This document shows positions 26,293 through 37,318 of a stretch of DNA of 64,000 nucleotides, piece by piece. Under the pieces are notes generated by a model. It saw only the letters and a program-made list of their open reading frames with translations, had not been told where the DNA came from and did not search any database. This DNA is from Rhizobium leguminosarum (GTDB lineage: Bacteria > Pseudomonadota > Alphaproteobacteria > Rhizobiales > Rhizobiaceae). The number at the start of each line of letters is the position of its first letter. Within the stretch, counting starts at the first letter, position 1. The translations under genes and the position numbers were made by a program. The DNA lies in the NCBI RefSeq assembly GCF_017876795.1, contig NZ_JAGIOR010000002.1, positions 875,350 to 939,349 of the forward strand. Reading direction: 5' to 3'.

Positions 26293-27336
26293 ATGACCAA
26301 AGTCCGTGCGCTTGTCCTCGAGCGCCAGCATGAGCTTGCGCTTCGTGATATCGATCTGCCGCTCGAAACCGGCCCCGGCGAGGTGAAGATCAGGATCCAC
26401 ACCGTCGGTGTCTGCGGTTCCGACGTGCATTATTACACGCACGGCAAGATCGGCCCCTTCGTGGTCAACGCGCCGATGGTGCTCGGCCATGAAGCGGCAG
26501 GCACGGTGGTGGAGGTCGGGGCCGGCGTCACGCATCTGAAAGTTGGCGACCGCGTCTGCATGGAGCCCGGCATTCCCGATCCGAATTCCAAGGCAAGCCG
26601 GCTCGGCATGTACAATATCGATCCCGCCGTCAACTTCTGGGCGACGCCGCCGGTCCACGGCGTGTTGACGCCGGAGGTCGTGCATCCCGCCAACTACACC
26701 TTCAAGCTGCCTGACAATGTCAGCTTCGCCGAGGGCGCCATGGTCGAACCCTTCGCCGTCGGCATGCAGGCGGCTGGTAAAGCGAAGATTACCCCAGGCG
26801 ATACCGCCGTCGTCCTCGGCGCCGGGCCGATCGGCACGATGGTGGCGATTGCTGCCCTTGCCGGCGGCTGCGCCCGGGCGATCGTCGCCGATCTCGCCCA
26901 GCCGAAGCTCGATATCGCCGCGCAATATCAGGGCGTCATTCCGGTCAATATCCGCGAAAAGAACCTGAGCGAAGAGGTCGGCCGGCTGACGGACGGCTGG
27001 GGCGCCGATGTCGTCTTCGAATGCTCCGGCTCACCGAAGGCCTGGGAGACGATCATGGCGCTGCCGCGCCCGGGCGGCGTCATCGTCGTCGTCGGCCTGC
27101 CGGTCAACCCGATCGGCTTCGACGTTTCGACGGCATCCACCAAGGAGATCCGCATCGAGACGGTGTTCCGCTACGCGCATCAGTATGAGCGCTCGATCGC
27201 CCTGCTCGGCTCGGGTCGCGTCGACCTGAAACCGCTGATTTCCGAGACCTTCACATTCGAGGATTCGATCAAGGCGTTTGATCGCGCCGTCGAGGCGCGG
27301 CCGAGCGACGTGAAGCTGCAGATCGTGATGGAATAG
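26293..27336 (+). CDS. Zinc-dependent polyol (xylitol/sorbitol) dehydrogenase
   Basis: A 347-residue medium-chain dehydrogenase oxidising a polyol with NAD. Catalytic zinc ligands are visible as Cys in [10 protein letters not shown], the GHEAAG His-Glu pair and Glu in MVEPFAVG; the Rossmann fold reads [10 protein letters not shown]. The four-Cys structural zinc loop is replaced by [17 protein letters not shown], as in sorbitol-dehydrogenase-like members. Xylitol dehydrogenase is the closest guess. The IS66 right end lies only about 160 bp upstream and may have altered its promoter. Confidence 0.85.
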   Translation: MTKVRALVLERQHELALRDIDLPLETGPGEVKIRIHTVGVCGSDVHYYTHGKIGPFVVNAPMVLGHEAAGTVVEVGAGVTHLKVGDRVCMEPGIPDPNSKASRLGMYNIDPAVNFWATPPVHGVLTPEVVHPANYTFKLPDNVSFAEGAMVEPFAVGMQAAGKAKITPGDTAVVLGAGPIGTMVAIAALAGGCARAIVADLAQPKLDIAAQYQGVIPVNIREKNLSEEVGRLTDGWGADVVFECSGSPKAWETIMALPRPGGVIVVVGLPVNPIGFDVSTASTKEIRIETVFRYAHQYERSIALLGSGRVDLKPLISETFTFEDSIKAFDRAVEARPSDVKLQIVME

Positions 27337-27351
27337 GGCGTCCCATCGCCT

Positions 27352-27921
27352 TTACGAGCGCCTGGCGCTGAGTTTCATCTTGCGAAAGACCAGAGCCGCG
27401 CCTGCGACGACAGCCGCGGCTCCGGCTGCGACAAGTAGATGACGGTGAAGGGGAAGATGGCCCAATATCTGTTCGATGCCGTGCCCGAAGAGATAACCGA
27501 GCGCCGTGAAAAGCTGCCCCCACACCAGCGCGGCCGCGGCATTCAGGAGGATGAATTTTCCGGTCGGTATCCGTGTCGTGCCGATAACGATGGGGCTGAT
27601 CGTCCGCAGCCCAACCAGAAAACGAAATGCAAGAATGAAGCCTGTCGGATATCTTTCCAAAAGCGCGGTTGCGCGCGCCAGCGCCGGCTTTTCCATCAGC
27701 CGGCGGACGAGGCTCCAGCGAGCCGCGTAACGACCGGCGAGGAACCATAGCTGATCGCCGGCAAAAGATCCGGCCGTGGCCGCGAGCGACGCCGACCAAT
27801 AGGGCAGCAGCCCGCGGTGGGAAATCACGCCGCCAAGAAAGGCGGCCGTTTCGCCTTCGAAGGCGGCGCCCAGAAAGATCGCCAGCAGGCCGTAATTCTC
27901 GATCAGCAGTTCGATAGACAC
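27352..27921 (-). CDS. DedA-family membrane protein
   Basis: A 189-residue inner-membrane protein with four to five helices. Family features are the N-terminal EGETAAFLGG, the GSFAGDQLWFLAGRY loop and FILAFRFLVGLRTISPIVIGTTR with its conserved Arg residues. DedA proteins act in lipid-carrier flipping and membrane homeostasis. It converges with the dehydrogenase gene and lies next to the broken flavoprotein gene. Confidence 0.88.
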   Translation of the reverse strand: MSIELLIENYGLLAIFLGAAFEGETAAFLGGVISHRGLLPYWSASLAATAGSFAGDQLWFLAGRYAARWSLVRRLMEKPALARATALLERYPTGFILAFRFLVGLRTISPIVIGTTRIPTGKFILLNAAAALVWGQLFTALGYLFGHGIEQILGHLPLHRHLLVAAGAAAVVAGAALVFRKMKLSARRS

Positions 27922-27955
27922 GCGGGTTCGCCTCTAGCCGCCCTAATTTCAGAAG

Positions 27956-29315
27956 CTAAACCGGCTTCAGATCGCCAAGCAGCGTCGGGATCAGCTCCGA
28001 CACTGTCGGATGGATCGGTACCGCCCATTGCAATGCCGGATAGGTCGTGCCCGCATTCATCGCGTCGATAAGCCCATGGATCACCTCGTCGCCCTCGATG
28101 CCGAGGATCGCCGCGCCGAGAATCTGCCTGGTCTCGGCGTCGGCAATCACCTTCATGAAGCCCTTGGTCTCGCCGCGCTCGTTGGCGCGGCCGACGCGGC
28201 TCATCGGCCGGGTCGAGACCATGATCCTGCGTCCGGAGGCGCGCGCCTGCTTCTCCGTCATGCCGACGCGGCCGAGCGGCGGGTCGATATAGAGCGCATA
28301 GGCCGGGATGCGGCTCGACACTTTGCGGTCGTCGCCGTCGAGGAGGTTGGCGGCGGCGATCTCGAAATCATTGTAGGAGGTGTGGGTGAAGGCGCCGTGG
28401 CCGTTGCAGTCGCCGAGCGCCCAGATGCCCTCGACATTGGTGGCGAGCCTGTCGTCGACCACGATGAAGCCGCGTTTGTCGGTGGCGACGCCGGCGGCAT
28501 CGAGGCCGAGATCGTCGGTATTCGGTTTGCGGCCGGTGGCGATCAGCACATGGCTCGCATCGATCTTCGCCGAGCCGGCGGTGACGCTCATCCCGCTGCT
28601 GTTTCTGGCAAAGGCGATATTGCCGGCATCGGTGTGGACACCGATGCCTTCCGAACGCAGGATTTCGGCGATCGCATCGGATATATCCGCGTCCTCGCGC
28701 GATGCGAGCTTCGGGCCATGCTCGATGACGCTGACTTCAGTGCCGAAGCGGCGATACATCTGCGCGAATTCCAAGCCGATATAGCTGCCGCCGATCACCG
28801 CCAGATGCCGGGGGAGGGTGTCGAGATGGATGATCGAGGTGCTGGTGAGGTAATCGATATCATTGATGCCCGGCAGGTCGGGAACGACGGGCCGCGCCGA
28901 CATTGAGGAAGATGCGCGGCGCGGTCAGCGTCTCGCCATTGACGCTGACGGTGTGGGGGCTCTCGAACCGGGCATGGCCGTAGATGATGCTGATGCCGTC
29001 CATGCCGCCCAACCAGTCGATCAGGCCGTTGCGGGCATCCATCGTCACCTTTTCGGCGCGGGCTCTGACCACCTTCATGTCTACGGCGATCTCGCCGGGG
29101 ATCTTGACGCCATAGGCGGCGCCGCTTCTGGCGACATGGGCGGCGCGGGCGCTGGCGACCAGCGTCTTCGTCGGCATGCAGCCGGCATTGACGCAGGTGC
29201 CGCCGAGGAATTTTCGCTCGATCAGCGCCACCTTCATGCCCGTTTCGACCATGCGGGCGGCAAGCGACGGGCCGGCCTGACCGGCGCCGATTACGATAGC
29301 GTCGAAGGTTTTCAT
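27956..29315 (-). pseudogene. FAD-dependent disulfide oxidoreductase (mercuric-reductase-like), frameshifted
   Basis: Two adjoining frames together make a typical product of about 452 residues. The N-terminal frame (29315 to about 28895) has the FAD site FDAIVIGAGQAGPSLAARM and the redox disulfide GGTCVNAGCMPTKT. The C-terminal frame (to 27956) has the NAD fold AVIGGSYIGLEFA, the second FAD site ALGDCNGHGAFTH and the interface domain. The frames switch in a GC-rich run near 28895-28905, where NVGA should run into RPVVPDLPG. A true lesion or a sequencing error cannot be distinguished here. Confidence 0.8.
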
Positions 29316-29752
29316 CCGACGGCCCCCGCAATCAGCACCGCACCGATGACGGCGGCAGGCAGGTCCCTGCCGAAGGAGGCGGCAAGCCGGCTGCGGGCGG
29401 CAGCGCCACCATAGGTGCCGATGACGGCGCCGATCACGCCGGCAATCAGCCCGCCGAACAGCAGGCTGCTGGCCGCACCGATGGTTGCGCCCGCCAGCGC
29501 ACCGGCGACGATGCGGGCGGAAAACTGCATCGGCACTTTGCGCGATGGCGTGGACGGCAGCTGGTCGGCGATCAGTTCGACGACGGCGAGGATCGTGAAG
29601 ATCCACGGCGTCCACTTGTAACCCATGAAGGCAAGCGGCGTCTGTGAGACGTCGAACCAGCCGAGTGCTGCGCCCCAGGCGACGGCGGCTGGCGCCGTCA
29701 TGGTGCGAAGGCCGGCAACAACACCGATCAGCAATGCAAGAAGCAGAAACAT
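29312..29752 (-). CDS. DUF4126-type membrane protein
   Basis: A 146-residue hydrophobic protein with about four helices (MFLLLALLIGVVAGLRTMTAP, then glycine/alanine-rich spans GALAGATIGAASSLLFGGLIAG and PAAVIGAVLIAGAVG) that fits DUF4126. Its stop overlaps the ATG of the flavoprotein gene (ATGA), so the two form an operon. The ATG was chosen after a GGGGGATCGC leader. Function unknown. Confidence 0.75.
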   Translation of the reverse strand: MFLLLALLIGVVAGLRTMTAPAAVAWGAALGWFDVSQTPLAFMGYKWTPWIFTILAVVELIADQLPSTPSRKVPMQFSARIVAGALAGATIGAASSLLFGGLIAGVIGAVIGTYGGAAARSRLAASFGRDLPAAVIGAVLIAGAVG

Positions 29753-29841
29753 GCGATCCCCCTCTTTGCCGGCTTTGTGCCGCAAGAGGAAAGGTTGCAC
29801 ATTGTCAGGCGCGTGGCAATTCGCCTTGCCGGACCTGCAAC

Positions 29842-31029
<1,188 letters not shown>

Positions 31030-31204
31030 GTCGGCGTCTCCTCACCCTTGAATTCAGGCTTGCCTCACTCCAGGTCGCATAGACCCGCCAGCCGACCGCG
31101 TCAACAGAAGGCGGCCCTATCGAAAAGACAGCGCCCGCCATCTTTTCAAAAGCGTCGGCATGATCCACTTTGCCGGCGATCGATTCTGGAACGAGGAGAC
31201 GGAA

Positions 31205-31543
31205 ATGTCGTCAAGCGATCTGTTCGTATCGGCCGAAGGCGCCGAATGGGTCAACCCCGAACCCGGCGTCGTCAGGCGCATTATGACCTATCTGCCCGAG
31301 ATGATGATGGTGGAAGTGGCTTTCGAGAGCGGCGCCGTCGGTGCTGACCATTCGCATCCGCACATCCAGGCAAGTTATGTCGCCGAGGGCAGCTTCGAAG
31401 TGACGATCGACGGGCGGACCGAGGTGCTGCGCCAGGGCGGCAGCTTCATCGTGCCGCCCAATCTCGTCCATGGCGTCAAGGCGCTGGAAAAGGGCCGGCT
31501 GATCGATGCATTCACCCCGCACCGGGCCGAATTCCTGAAATAA
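31205..31543 (+). CDS. Single-domain cupin (KdgF-like)
   Basis: A 112-residue cupin barrel. Metal ligands are visible: two His in DHSHPHIQASYV, the Gln two residues on, and His in NLVHGVKAL. The GSFEVTIDGRTEVLRQGGSFIVPP turn is complete. The pattern resembles KdgF, which opens unsaturated uronates, but no uronate genes are nearby. The ATG after GAGGAGACGGAA was chosen. It converges on the LysR gene, one base apart. Confidence 0.78.
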   Translation: MSSSDLFVSAEGAEWVNPEPGVVRRIMTYLPEMMMVEVAFESGAVGADHSHPHIQASYVAEGSFEVTIDGRTEVLRQGGSFIVPPNLVHGVKALEKGRLIDAFTPHRAEFLK

Positions 31544-32497
31544 TCAGGTTTCGGCTTCCGATCGGCGCGCCGGGCCGGCGGCGGTGACATAGGGCGGCAC
31601 GAAGCGCGCATCCTCGCCGCGCACGGCCTCACGCAGGAAGTCGATGACGGCGCGCACGCGCGGCGCCTGTTTCAGGTCACGATGGCAGGTGATCCAGTAT
31701 TGGCGCTTGAGGTCGATTTCCTCAGGCAGCACGCGCACCAGTTCGGGATAGCGGCTGGCGAAGAAGTAGGGCAGGATGCAGAGGCCGAGGCCGTTTCGGG
31801 TGGCGGTGAGCTGCGCGAAGATGCTGGAACTCTGGAACTGTGGCTTGATGCGCGGATGCACATCGCTCAGATAGTCCAGGCCCGGCGCGAAGATCATTTC
31901 CTCGATATAGCTGACGAAGGGATGGCCGAGCAGGTCTTCGCGGCAGGTGATATCAGGCGCTTGTGCCAGATAGTCGCGCGAGCCGTAGATCTGCAGGTGA
32001 TAGTCGGTCAGCTTCTCGGCGAAATAGGGTCCACCCTTCGGCTCGTCGAGCACGACGGAAAGATCGGCCTCCTTGCGCGACAGCGACATGATCTGCTGGA
32101 TCGTCACCAGTTCCAGCGCCAGGTGCGGATGCTGGGCGGCAAAGCGCGGCAGTACGGTCGCGAAGAAGAAATTGGCAAAACCTTCCGGCGCGCTCAGGCG
32201 CACGAGGCCGCGCTGCGCCATCGAGCCGTCGGCGAGGTCGGCGCGCAGGCGCTCGGTCTCCTGCTCCATCCGCTCGGCTGTCTCGATGAAACGCGTGCCC
32301 ATGGCGGTCAGCACGTAGCCGCGCGGATTGCGCTCGAACAGCTTGACCTTGAGGGTGAATTCCAGCCGGTCGATGCGCCGCGAGACGGTGGCATGGCTGG
32401 AACGCAGCTGCCGGGCCGCCGTCGACAGCTGTCCGGTGCGGGCGACGGCTAGAAAAAACTGAAGATCGTCCCAAGTAAACTGCGGCGGATTGTTCAT
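31544..32497 (-). CDS. LysR-family transcriptional regulator
   Basis: A 317-residue regulator. The N-terminal winged helix (FTWDDLQFFLAVARTGQLSTAARQLRSSHATVSRRIDRLE) is complete, followed by the two-lobed effector domain. It is divergent from the ABC importer operon starting at 32673, whose expression it probably controls. The ATG after GGGGATCGCC (MNNPPQ) was chosen because the one 12 nt upstream overlaps the candidate operator. Effector unknown. Confidence 0.9.
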   Translation of the reverse strand: MNNPPQFTWDDLQFFLAVARTGQLSTAARQLRSSHATVSRRIDRLEFTLKVKLFERNPRGYVLTAMGTRFIETAERMEQETERLRADLADGSMAQRGLVRLSAPEGFANFFFATVLPRFAAQHPHLALELVTIQQIMSLSRKEADLSVVLDEPKGGPYFAEKLTDYHLQIYGSRDYLAQAPDITCREDLLGHPFVSYIEEMIFAPGLDYLSDVHPRIKPQFQSSSIFAQLTATRNGLGLCILPYFFASRYPELVRVLPEEIDLKRQYWITCHRDLKQAPRVRAVIDFLREAVRGEDARFVPPYVTAAGPARRSEAET

Positions 32498-32508
32498 GGC
32501 GATCCCCA

Positions 32509-32528
32509 TCTGTTCAAAAATGAACAGA
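32509..32528. promoter_or_regulatory. Inverted-repeat operator candidate for the LysR regulator
   Basis: Perfect 8-bp arms TCTGTTCA and TGAACAGA are separated by AAAA. The element overlaps the upstream in-frame ATG and sits between the divergent genes. The half-site TGAACAGAT recurs at 32631-32639, 34 bp before the importer's first ATG. Confidence 0.6.
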
Positions 32529-32672
32529 TACTGTTTGGAATTAGTTGTAAACCACCCGTTGCTTCAACGCGGAATTTCCGTGATCGTAAGGAGAGGGTCC
32601 GTCGTTCCGAGGAGTGCGGCTGGCCAAATCTGAACAGATCCGCAAACTGGCCAATCTCTGGGAGGAGAGAAT

Positions 32673-33878
32673 ATGCGTAAGAATCTCATTGCATCAGTTG
32701 CATTTCTGCTTGCAAGCAGCACTGCGGTGCTCGCGCAGAGCGCGACCGACGGCAAGGTCAAGATCGGCATCCTGAACGACCAGTCGGGTGTTTATGCCGA
32801 TTTCGGCGGCAAGTCTTCCGTCGAGGCCGCCAAGATGGCGGTCGAGGATTTCGGCGGAAAGGTGCTCGATGTGCCGATCGAGATTGTCGATGCCGACCAC
32901 CAGAACAAACCGGATATTGCCTCCAACATCGCCCGCCAGTGGTACGACACCGAGCAGGTGGATGCGATCATGGAATTGACGACCTCGTCGGTGGCGCTTG
33001 CCGTGCAGGCGATCGGCAAGGAGAAGAAGAAGATCGACATCGTCACCGGTGCGGCGACGACCGATCTCACCGGCAAGGCCTGCTCGCCTTACGGCTTCCA
33101 TTGGGCCTACGACACGCATGCGCTCGCCGTCGGCACCGGTGGAGCCCTCGTCAAGCAGGGCGGCGACAGCTGGTTCTTCCTGACCGCCGACTATGCCTTC
33201 GGCTATTCGCTGGAGCAGCAGACGACAGACTACGTCAAGGCGAGCGGCGGCAAGGTCGTCGGCGCCGTCCGCCATCCGCTGTCGACCCAGGACTTCTCGT
33301 CCTTCCTGCTGCAGGCGCAATCGTCAGGCGCCAAGGTGATCGGACTTGCCAATGCCGGCCTCGATACCTCGAACGCCATCAAGCAGGCGGCCGAATTCGG
33401 CATCACCCAGGGCGGCCAGCATCTGGCGGCGCTGCTCTTCACGCTCGCCGAAGTCCATGGGCTCGGCCTCGAGGCGGCACAGGGCCTGACGCTGACGGAA
33501 GGTTTTTACTGGAACCGTGACGACGAAAGCCGCGCCTTCGCCAAGAAGTTCTTCGCCCGCACCGGCAAGATGCCGAACATGATCCATACCGGCACGTATT
33601 CGGCGGTGACGCAGTATCTGAAGGCGGTGCAGAAGGCCGGCACCGACGAGACGGAAGCCGTCGCCAAGCAGCTGCATGAAATGCCGGTCGACGACGTCTT
33701 CGGCCGCGGTGGCACGGTCGGCGCCAATGGCCGCATGATCCACGACATGTATCTGCTGCAGGTCAAGAAGCCGGCCGAAAGCAAGGAGCCGTGGGATTAC
33801 TTCAACGTGCTTGCTACGATTCCCGGCAAAGAAGCCTATATCGATCCCGCCAAGAGCGGTTGCGATCTGGTGAAGTGA
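32673..33878 (+). CDS. ABC transporter substrate-binding protein (branched-chain amino acid/amide type)
   Basis: A 401-residue periplasmic protein with a Sec signal (MRKNLIASVAFLLASSTAVLA). The mature start KVKIGILNDQSGVYADFGG and the two-lobe fold match the Peripla_BP_6 group. First gene of an operon with two ATPases and two permeases. The family takes up amino acids, amides, urea or aromatic acids; the oxidoreductase partner suggests a polyol or hydroxy compound, which is only inference. Confidence 0.88.
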   Translation: MRKNLIASVAFLLASSTAVLAQSATDGKVKIGILNDQSGVYADFGGKSSVEAAKMAVEDFGGKVLDVPIEIVDADHQNKPDIASNIARQWYDTEQVDAIMELTTSSVALAVQAIGKEKKKIDIVTGAATTDLTGKACSPYGFHWAYDTHALAVGTGGALVKQGGDSWFFLTADYAFGYSLEQQTTDYVKASGGKVVGAVRHPLSTQDFSSFLLQAQSSGAKVIGLANAGLDTSNAIKQAAEFGITQGGQHLAALLFTLAEVHGLGLEAAQGLTLTEGFYWNRDDESRAFAKKFFARTGKMPNMIHTGTYSAVTQYLKAVQKAGTDETEAVAKQLHEMPVDDVFGRGGTVGANGRMIHDMYLLQVKKPAESKEPWDYFNVLATIPGKEAYIDPAKSGCDLVK

Positions 33879-33883
33879 GCGCA

Positions 33884-34666
33884 ATGGCGGTTTCCGCAAT
33901 TGAAACTCAGGAACAGCCGCGGGTGGTCTTGTCCGCCCGCGGCCTGCGCCGCGATTTCGGCGGCTTCACGGCCGTCAAGAACGTCGATCTCGACGTGCAT
34001 GATGCAAGCGTGCATGCGCTGATCGGCCCGAACGGCGCCGGCAAGACCACGGTCTTCAACCTTTTGACCAAGTTCCTGCAGCCGACAGCAGGCACGATCA
34101 CCCTGATGGGCACCGATATCACCAAGACGCCGCCCGACAAGGTGGCGCGTATGGGGTTGGTGCGCTCCTTCCAGATCTCGGCGGTCTTCCCGCACCTAAG
34201 CGTTCTCGACAATGTGCGCGTGGCGCTGCAGCGTCCGAACAATCTTTCCACCCAGTTCTGGCGGCCGCTCTCAGCGCTCGACCGGCTGAACGCGCGCGCC
34301 GAGCAACTGCTTGCCAGCGTCGGGCTTTCCAAGGAGCGCGATCAGATCGCCGCCGATCTTTCCTATGGCCGCAAGCGCGTGCTGGAGATCGCCACCACAC
34401 TGGCGCTCGACCCGAAGGTGCTGCTACTCGACGAACCGATGGCCGGCATGGGGCTTGAGGATGTCGCCGTCGTCTCATCCATCATCCGCGACGTCGCCCG
34501 CGACCGGGCGGTGCTGATGGTCGAGCACAATCTCTCCGTCGTCGCCAATATCTGCCAGCATGTCACCGTGCTTCAGCGCGGCGAAATCCTCGCCGAGGGC
34601 GACTACGCCACCGTCAGCCAGGACGAGCGCGTGCGCGTCGCCTATATGGGCACGGAGGAGCATTGA
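33884..34666 (+). CDS. ABC transporter ATPase (LivG-like)
   Basis: A 260-residue ATPase. Walker A GPNGAGKTT, signature LSYGRKRVLEIATTLAL, Walker B VLLLDEPMAGMG and H-loop MVEHN are present. The atypical SYGRKR signature is usual for LivG-like proteins. It starts 5 bp after the binding-protein stop; the longer upstream frame is a shadow of that gene. Confidence 0.92.
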   Translation: MAVSAIETQEQPRVVLSARGLRRDFGGFTAVKNVDLDVHDASVHALIGPNGAGKTTVFNLLTKFLQPTAGTITLMGTDITKTPPDKVARMGLVRSFQISAVFPHLSVLDNVRVALQRPNNLSTQFWRPLSALDRLNARAEQLLASVGLSKERDQIAADLSYGRKRVLEIATTLALDPKVLLLDEPMAGMGLEDVAVVSSIIRDVARDRAVLMVEHNLSVVANICQHVTVLQRGEILAEGDYATVSQDERVRVAYMGTEEH

Positions 34667-35367
34667 TGGCCGCTCTCCTCGAAGTCCAGGGACTGAACGC
34701 CTGGTACGGCGAAAGCCACGTCCTGCACGGTGTCGACATGCGGGTGGCCGAAGGCGAGACTATCACCATTCTCGGCCGCAACGGCGTCGGCAAGACGACG
34801 ACATTGCGCACCATCACCGGCATCGTGCGGTCCCGCAAGGGCAGGATCAGCTTTGCCGGCAGCGACATGATGCAGGTGCCGCTGCACAAGACGGCCCACC
34901 GCGGCATCGGCTTCGTGCCGGAGGAGCGCGGCATCTTCTCGACGCTGACCGTCTCGGAAAACCTGCTGCTGCCGCCGGTGGTAGCGAAAGGCGGCATGAC
35001 GCTTGACGAGATCTACGACCTCTTCCCCAATCTCTACGAGCGTCGCGCCAGCCCCGGCACCAAGCTTTCCGGCGGCGAGCAGCAGATGCTGGCGATCGCC
35101 AGAATCCTGCGCACCGGCGTCAGGCTGCTTATTCTCGACGAACCGACGGAGGGGCTTGCCCCCGTCATCGTCCAGCGCATCGGCGAGGTGCTGCAGACGC
35201 TGAAAGGACGCGGCATGACGATCCTGCTCGTCGAGCAGAACTTCCGTTTCGCCAGCCGTATTGCCGATCGCTTCTATCTGATGGATCATGGGCAGATGGT
35301 GTCGGAATTCCCGGTCGGCGAACTGCCGCAGCGCATGGATACGCTGCACAAGGTTCTGGGAGTGTGA
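34666..35367 (+). CDS. ABC transporter ATPase (LivF-like)
   Basis: A 233-residue ATPase, partner of the LivG-like subunit. Walker A GRNGVGKTT, signature LSGGEQQMLAIARIL, Walker B LLILDEPTEGLAP and H-loop LVEQNF are complete. Its ATG overlaps the preceding stop (TGATG), giving coupled translation of the ATPase heterodimer. Confidence 0.93.
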   Translation: MAALLEVQGLNAWYGESHVLHGVDMRVAEGETITILGRNGVGKTTTLRTITGIVRSRKGRISFAGSDMMQVPLHKTAHRGIGFVPEERGIFSTLTVSENLLLPPVVAKGGMTLDEIYDLFPNLYERRASPGTKLSGGEQQMLAIARILRTGVRLLILDEPTEGLAPVIVQRIGEVLQTLKGRGMTILLVEQNFRFASRIADRFYLMDHGQMVSEFPVGELPQRMDTLHKVLGV

Positions 35368-35371
35368 CCAG

Positions 35372-36259
35372 ATGACGATGATTTTCGGCATTCCCCTGCA
35401 GGCGCTGCTCGGCCAGCTGCTGATCGGCCTGATCAATGGCTCGTTCTATGCGCTGCTCAGCCTCGGCCTTGCCATCATCTTCGGCCTGCTCAGGGTGATC
35501 AACTTCGCCCATGGTGCGCAATATATGCTCGGCGCCTTCGTCGCCTATCTGCTGCTGACTTATGCCGGCATCGGCTACTGGCCGTCGCTGATCCTGGCGC
35601 CCGTCATCGTCGGCCTTGCCGGCGCGATCATCGAGCGGTTGTTCCTGCGCCGGCTCTACGATCTCGATCCGCTCTACGGCCTGCTCTTCACTTTCGGCCT
35701 GGCGCTCGCGGTCGAAGGCACCTTCCGTTATCTCTACGGCTCCTCCGGCCAGCCCTATGCGACACCGCCGGCGCTGGCTGGCGGGGCCAATCTCGGCTTC
35801 ATGTTCCTGCCGATCTATCGCGGCTGGGTGGTCGTCGTCTCGCTCGTCGTCTGCCTCGGCACATGGCTGCTGATCGAGAAGACCAAGCTCGGCGCCTATC
35901 TCCGCGCCGCCACCGAAAACGCCGTGCTGGTGCAGGTCTTTGGCGTCAACGTGCCGGTGCTGCTGACGCTCACCTACGCGCTCGGCGCCGGCCTTGCCGC
36001 CTTTGCCGGCGTGCTGGCCGCGCCGATCTACCAGGTCTCACCGCTGATGGGCTCGAACATGATCATCGTGGTCTTCGCCGTGGTCGTCGTCGGCGGCATG
36101 GGATCGATCATGGGCGCGATCATCACCGGTTACGTGCTCGGCATCGCCGAGGGCCTGACCAAGGTCTTCTATCCCGAAGCTTCCAACATCGTCATCTTCG
36201 TCATCATGGCGATCGTGCTTCTCATCAGGCCCGCGGGCCTCTTCGGCCGGGATGCCTGA
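35372..36259 (+). CDS. ABC transporter permease (LivH-like)
   Basis: A 295-residue inner-membrane permease with about eight spans. Family stretches NGSFYALLSLGLAIIFGLLRVINFAHGAQYMLGAF near the N-terminus and GGMGSIMGAIITGYVLGIAEGL near the C-terminus are present. It begins 4 bp after the LivF-like stop. Confidence 0.92.
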   Translation: MTMIFGIPLQALLGQLLIGLINGSFYALLSLGLAIIFGLLRVINFAHGAQYMLGAFVAYLLLTYAGIGYWPSLILAPVIVGLAGAIIERLFLRRLYDLDPLYGLLFTFGLALAVEGTFRYLYGSSGQPYATPPALAGGANLGFMFLPIYRGWVVVVSLVVCLGTWLLIEKTKLGAYLRAATENAVLVQVFGVNVPVLLTLTYALGAGLAAFAGVLAAPIYQVSPLMGSNMIIVVFAVVVVGGMGSIMGAIITGYVLGIAEGLTKVFYPEASNIVIFVIMAIVLLIRPAGLFGRDA

Positions 36260-37250
36260 CATGACCGACATCACCGACACCATCCAAACGGAAAAAAGCC
36301 GAACCGCCCTTTCGGTGCAGGCGGCCTTCCTCGCCATTGGGCTTCTGCTCCTGCTGCTCGCGCCGTTCTTTTTCTATCCGATCTTCCTGATGAAGCTGCT
36401 CTGCTTCGCGCTGTTTGCCTGCGCCTTCAACCTGCTGCTCGGTTATACCGTCCTGCTGTCCTTCGGCCATGCCACCTTCTTTGGCGGCGCAGCCTATTTC
36501 ACCGCCTATACGGTGAAGGAATGGGGCCTGCCGCCGGAGCTCGGTATCCTGATCGGCGTGGCGGGTGCGGCATTCCTCGGCCTGGTGATGGGTTTCTTCG
36601 CCATCCGCCGCCAGGGCATCTATTTCGCGATGATCACGCTGGCGCTGTCGCAGATGTTCTTCTTTTTCTGCCTGCAGGCGAAATTCACCGAGGGCGAAGA
36701 CGGCATCCAGTCGGTGCCGCGCGGCCATCTCTTCGGCTTCATCGATCTGAACAGCTCGACCAACATGTATTATTTCGTGCTGGCCGTTTTCATCATCGGC
36801 GTGCTGATCATCTGGCGGTTCATCAACTCGCCCTTCGGCATGATCCTGAAATCGATCCGCGAGAACGAAAATCGGGCTGTCTCGCTCGGCTATTCCGTCG
36901 CGCGCTACAAGCTCGGCGCCTTTGTCATGTCGGCAGCGCTTGCGGGGCTGGCGGGCGCGGTGAAATCGATCGTCTTCCAGTTCGCGACCTTGACCGACGT
37001 CGCCTGGCAGATGTCGGGCGAGGTGATCCTGATGACGCTGCTCGGCGGCATCGGCACGCTGATCGGCCCGCTCTTCGGCGCCGGGCTGGTGGTGGCGCTG
37101 GAAAACTACCTCGCCACCTCGGAATTCCCGGTGTCAATCATCACCGGCATCGTCTTCATGGTCTGCGTGCTGATCTTCCGCCGCGGCATCATCGGCGAAT
37201 TCTACGCCTCGCGGCTGGGGCGCAAACTCGGCTTCGTCTATCGCCGCTGA
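36252..37250 (+). CDS. ABC transporter permease (LivM-like)
   Basis: A 332-residue permease, partner of the LivH-like subunit, with about nine spans and a polar N-terminal extension. The family loop SLGYSVARYKLGAFVMSAALAGLAGA and GGIGTLIGPLFGAGLVVALENYLA are present. It overlaps the previous gene by 8 bp; a second ATG three codons later could also serve. Confidence 0.9.
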   Translation: MPDMTDITDTIQTEKSRTALSVQAAFLAIGLLLLLLAPFFFYPIFLMKLLCFALFACAFNLLLGYTVLLSFGHATFFGGAAYFTAYTVKEWGLPPELGILIGVAGAAFLGLVMGFFAIRRQGIYFAMITLALSQMFFFFCLQAKFTEGEDGIQSVPRGHLFGFIDLNSSTNMYYFVLAVFIIGVLIIWRFINSPFGMILKSIRENENRAVSLGYSVARYKLGAFVMSAALAGLAGAVKSIVFQFATLTDVAWQMSGEVILMTLLGGIGTLIGPLFGAGLVVALENYLATSEFPVSIITGIVFMVCVLIFRRGIIGEFYASRLGRKLGFVYRR

Positions 37251-37259
37251 ACGGGCGAA

Positions 37260-37284
37260 CCTCTTCCCGTTCGGCGGGGAGAGG
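37260..37284. repeat. Short REP-like palindrome
   Basis: CCTCTTCCC and GGGGAGAGG face each other around a short loop, between the permease and oxidoreductase genes. It resembles a degenerate copy of the longer palindrome at 52579. Confidence 0.5.
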
Positions 37285-37318
37285 GAAGCGGCAAGCATCT
37301 GGAGTTCGCGCAGGGCAC

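Noticed and set aside
36521..37318. Long upstream extension of the GMC oxidoreductase frame
   Set aside because: It overlaps the LivM-like gene out of frame; the GMC protein begins naturally at 37319 with MDRYDYIIIGAG.
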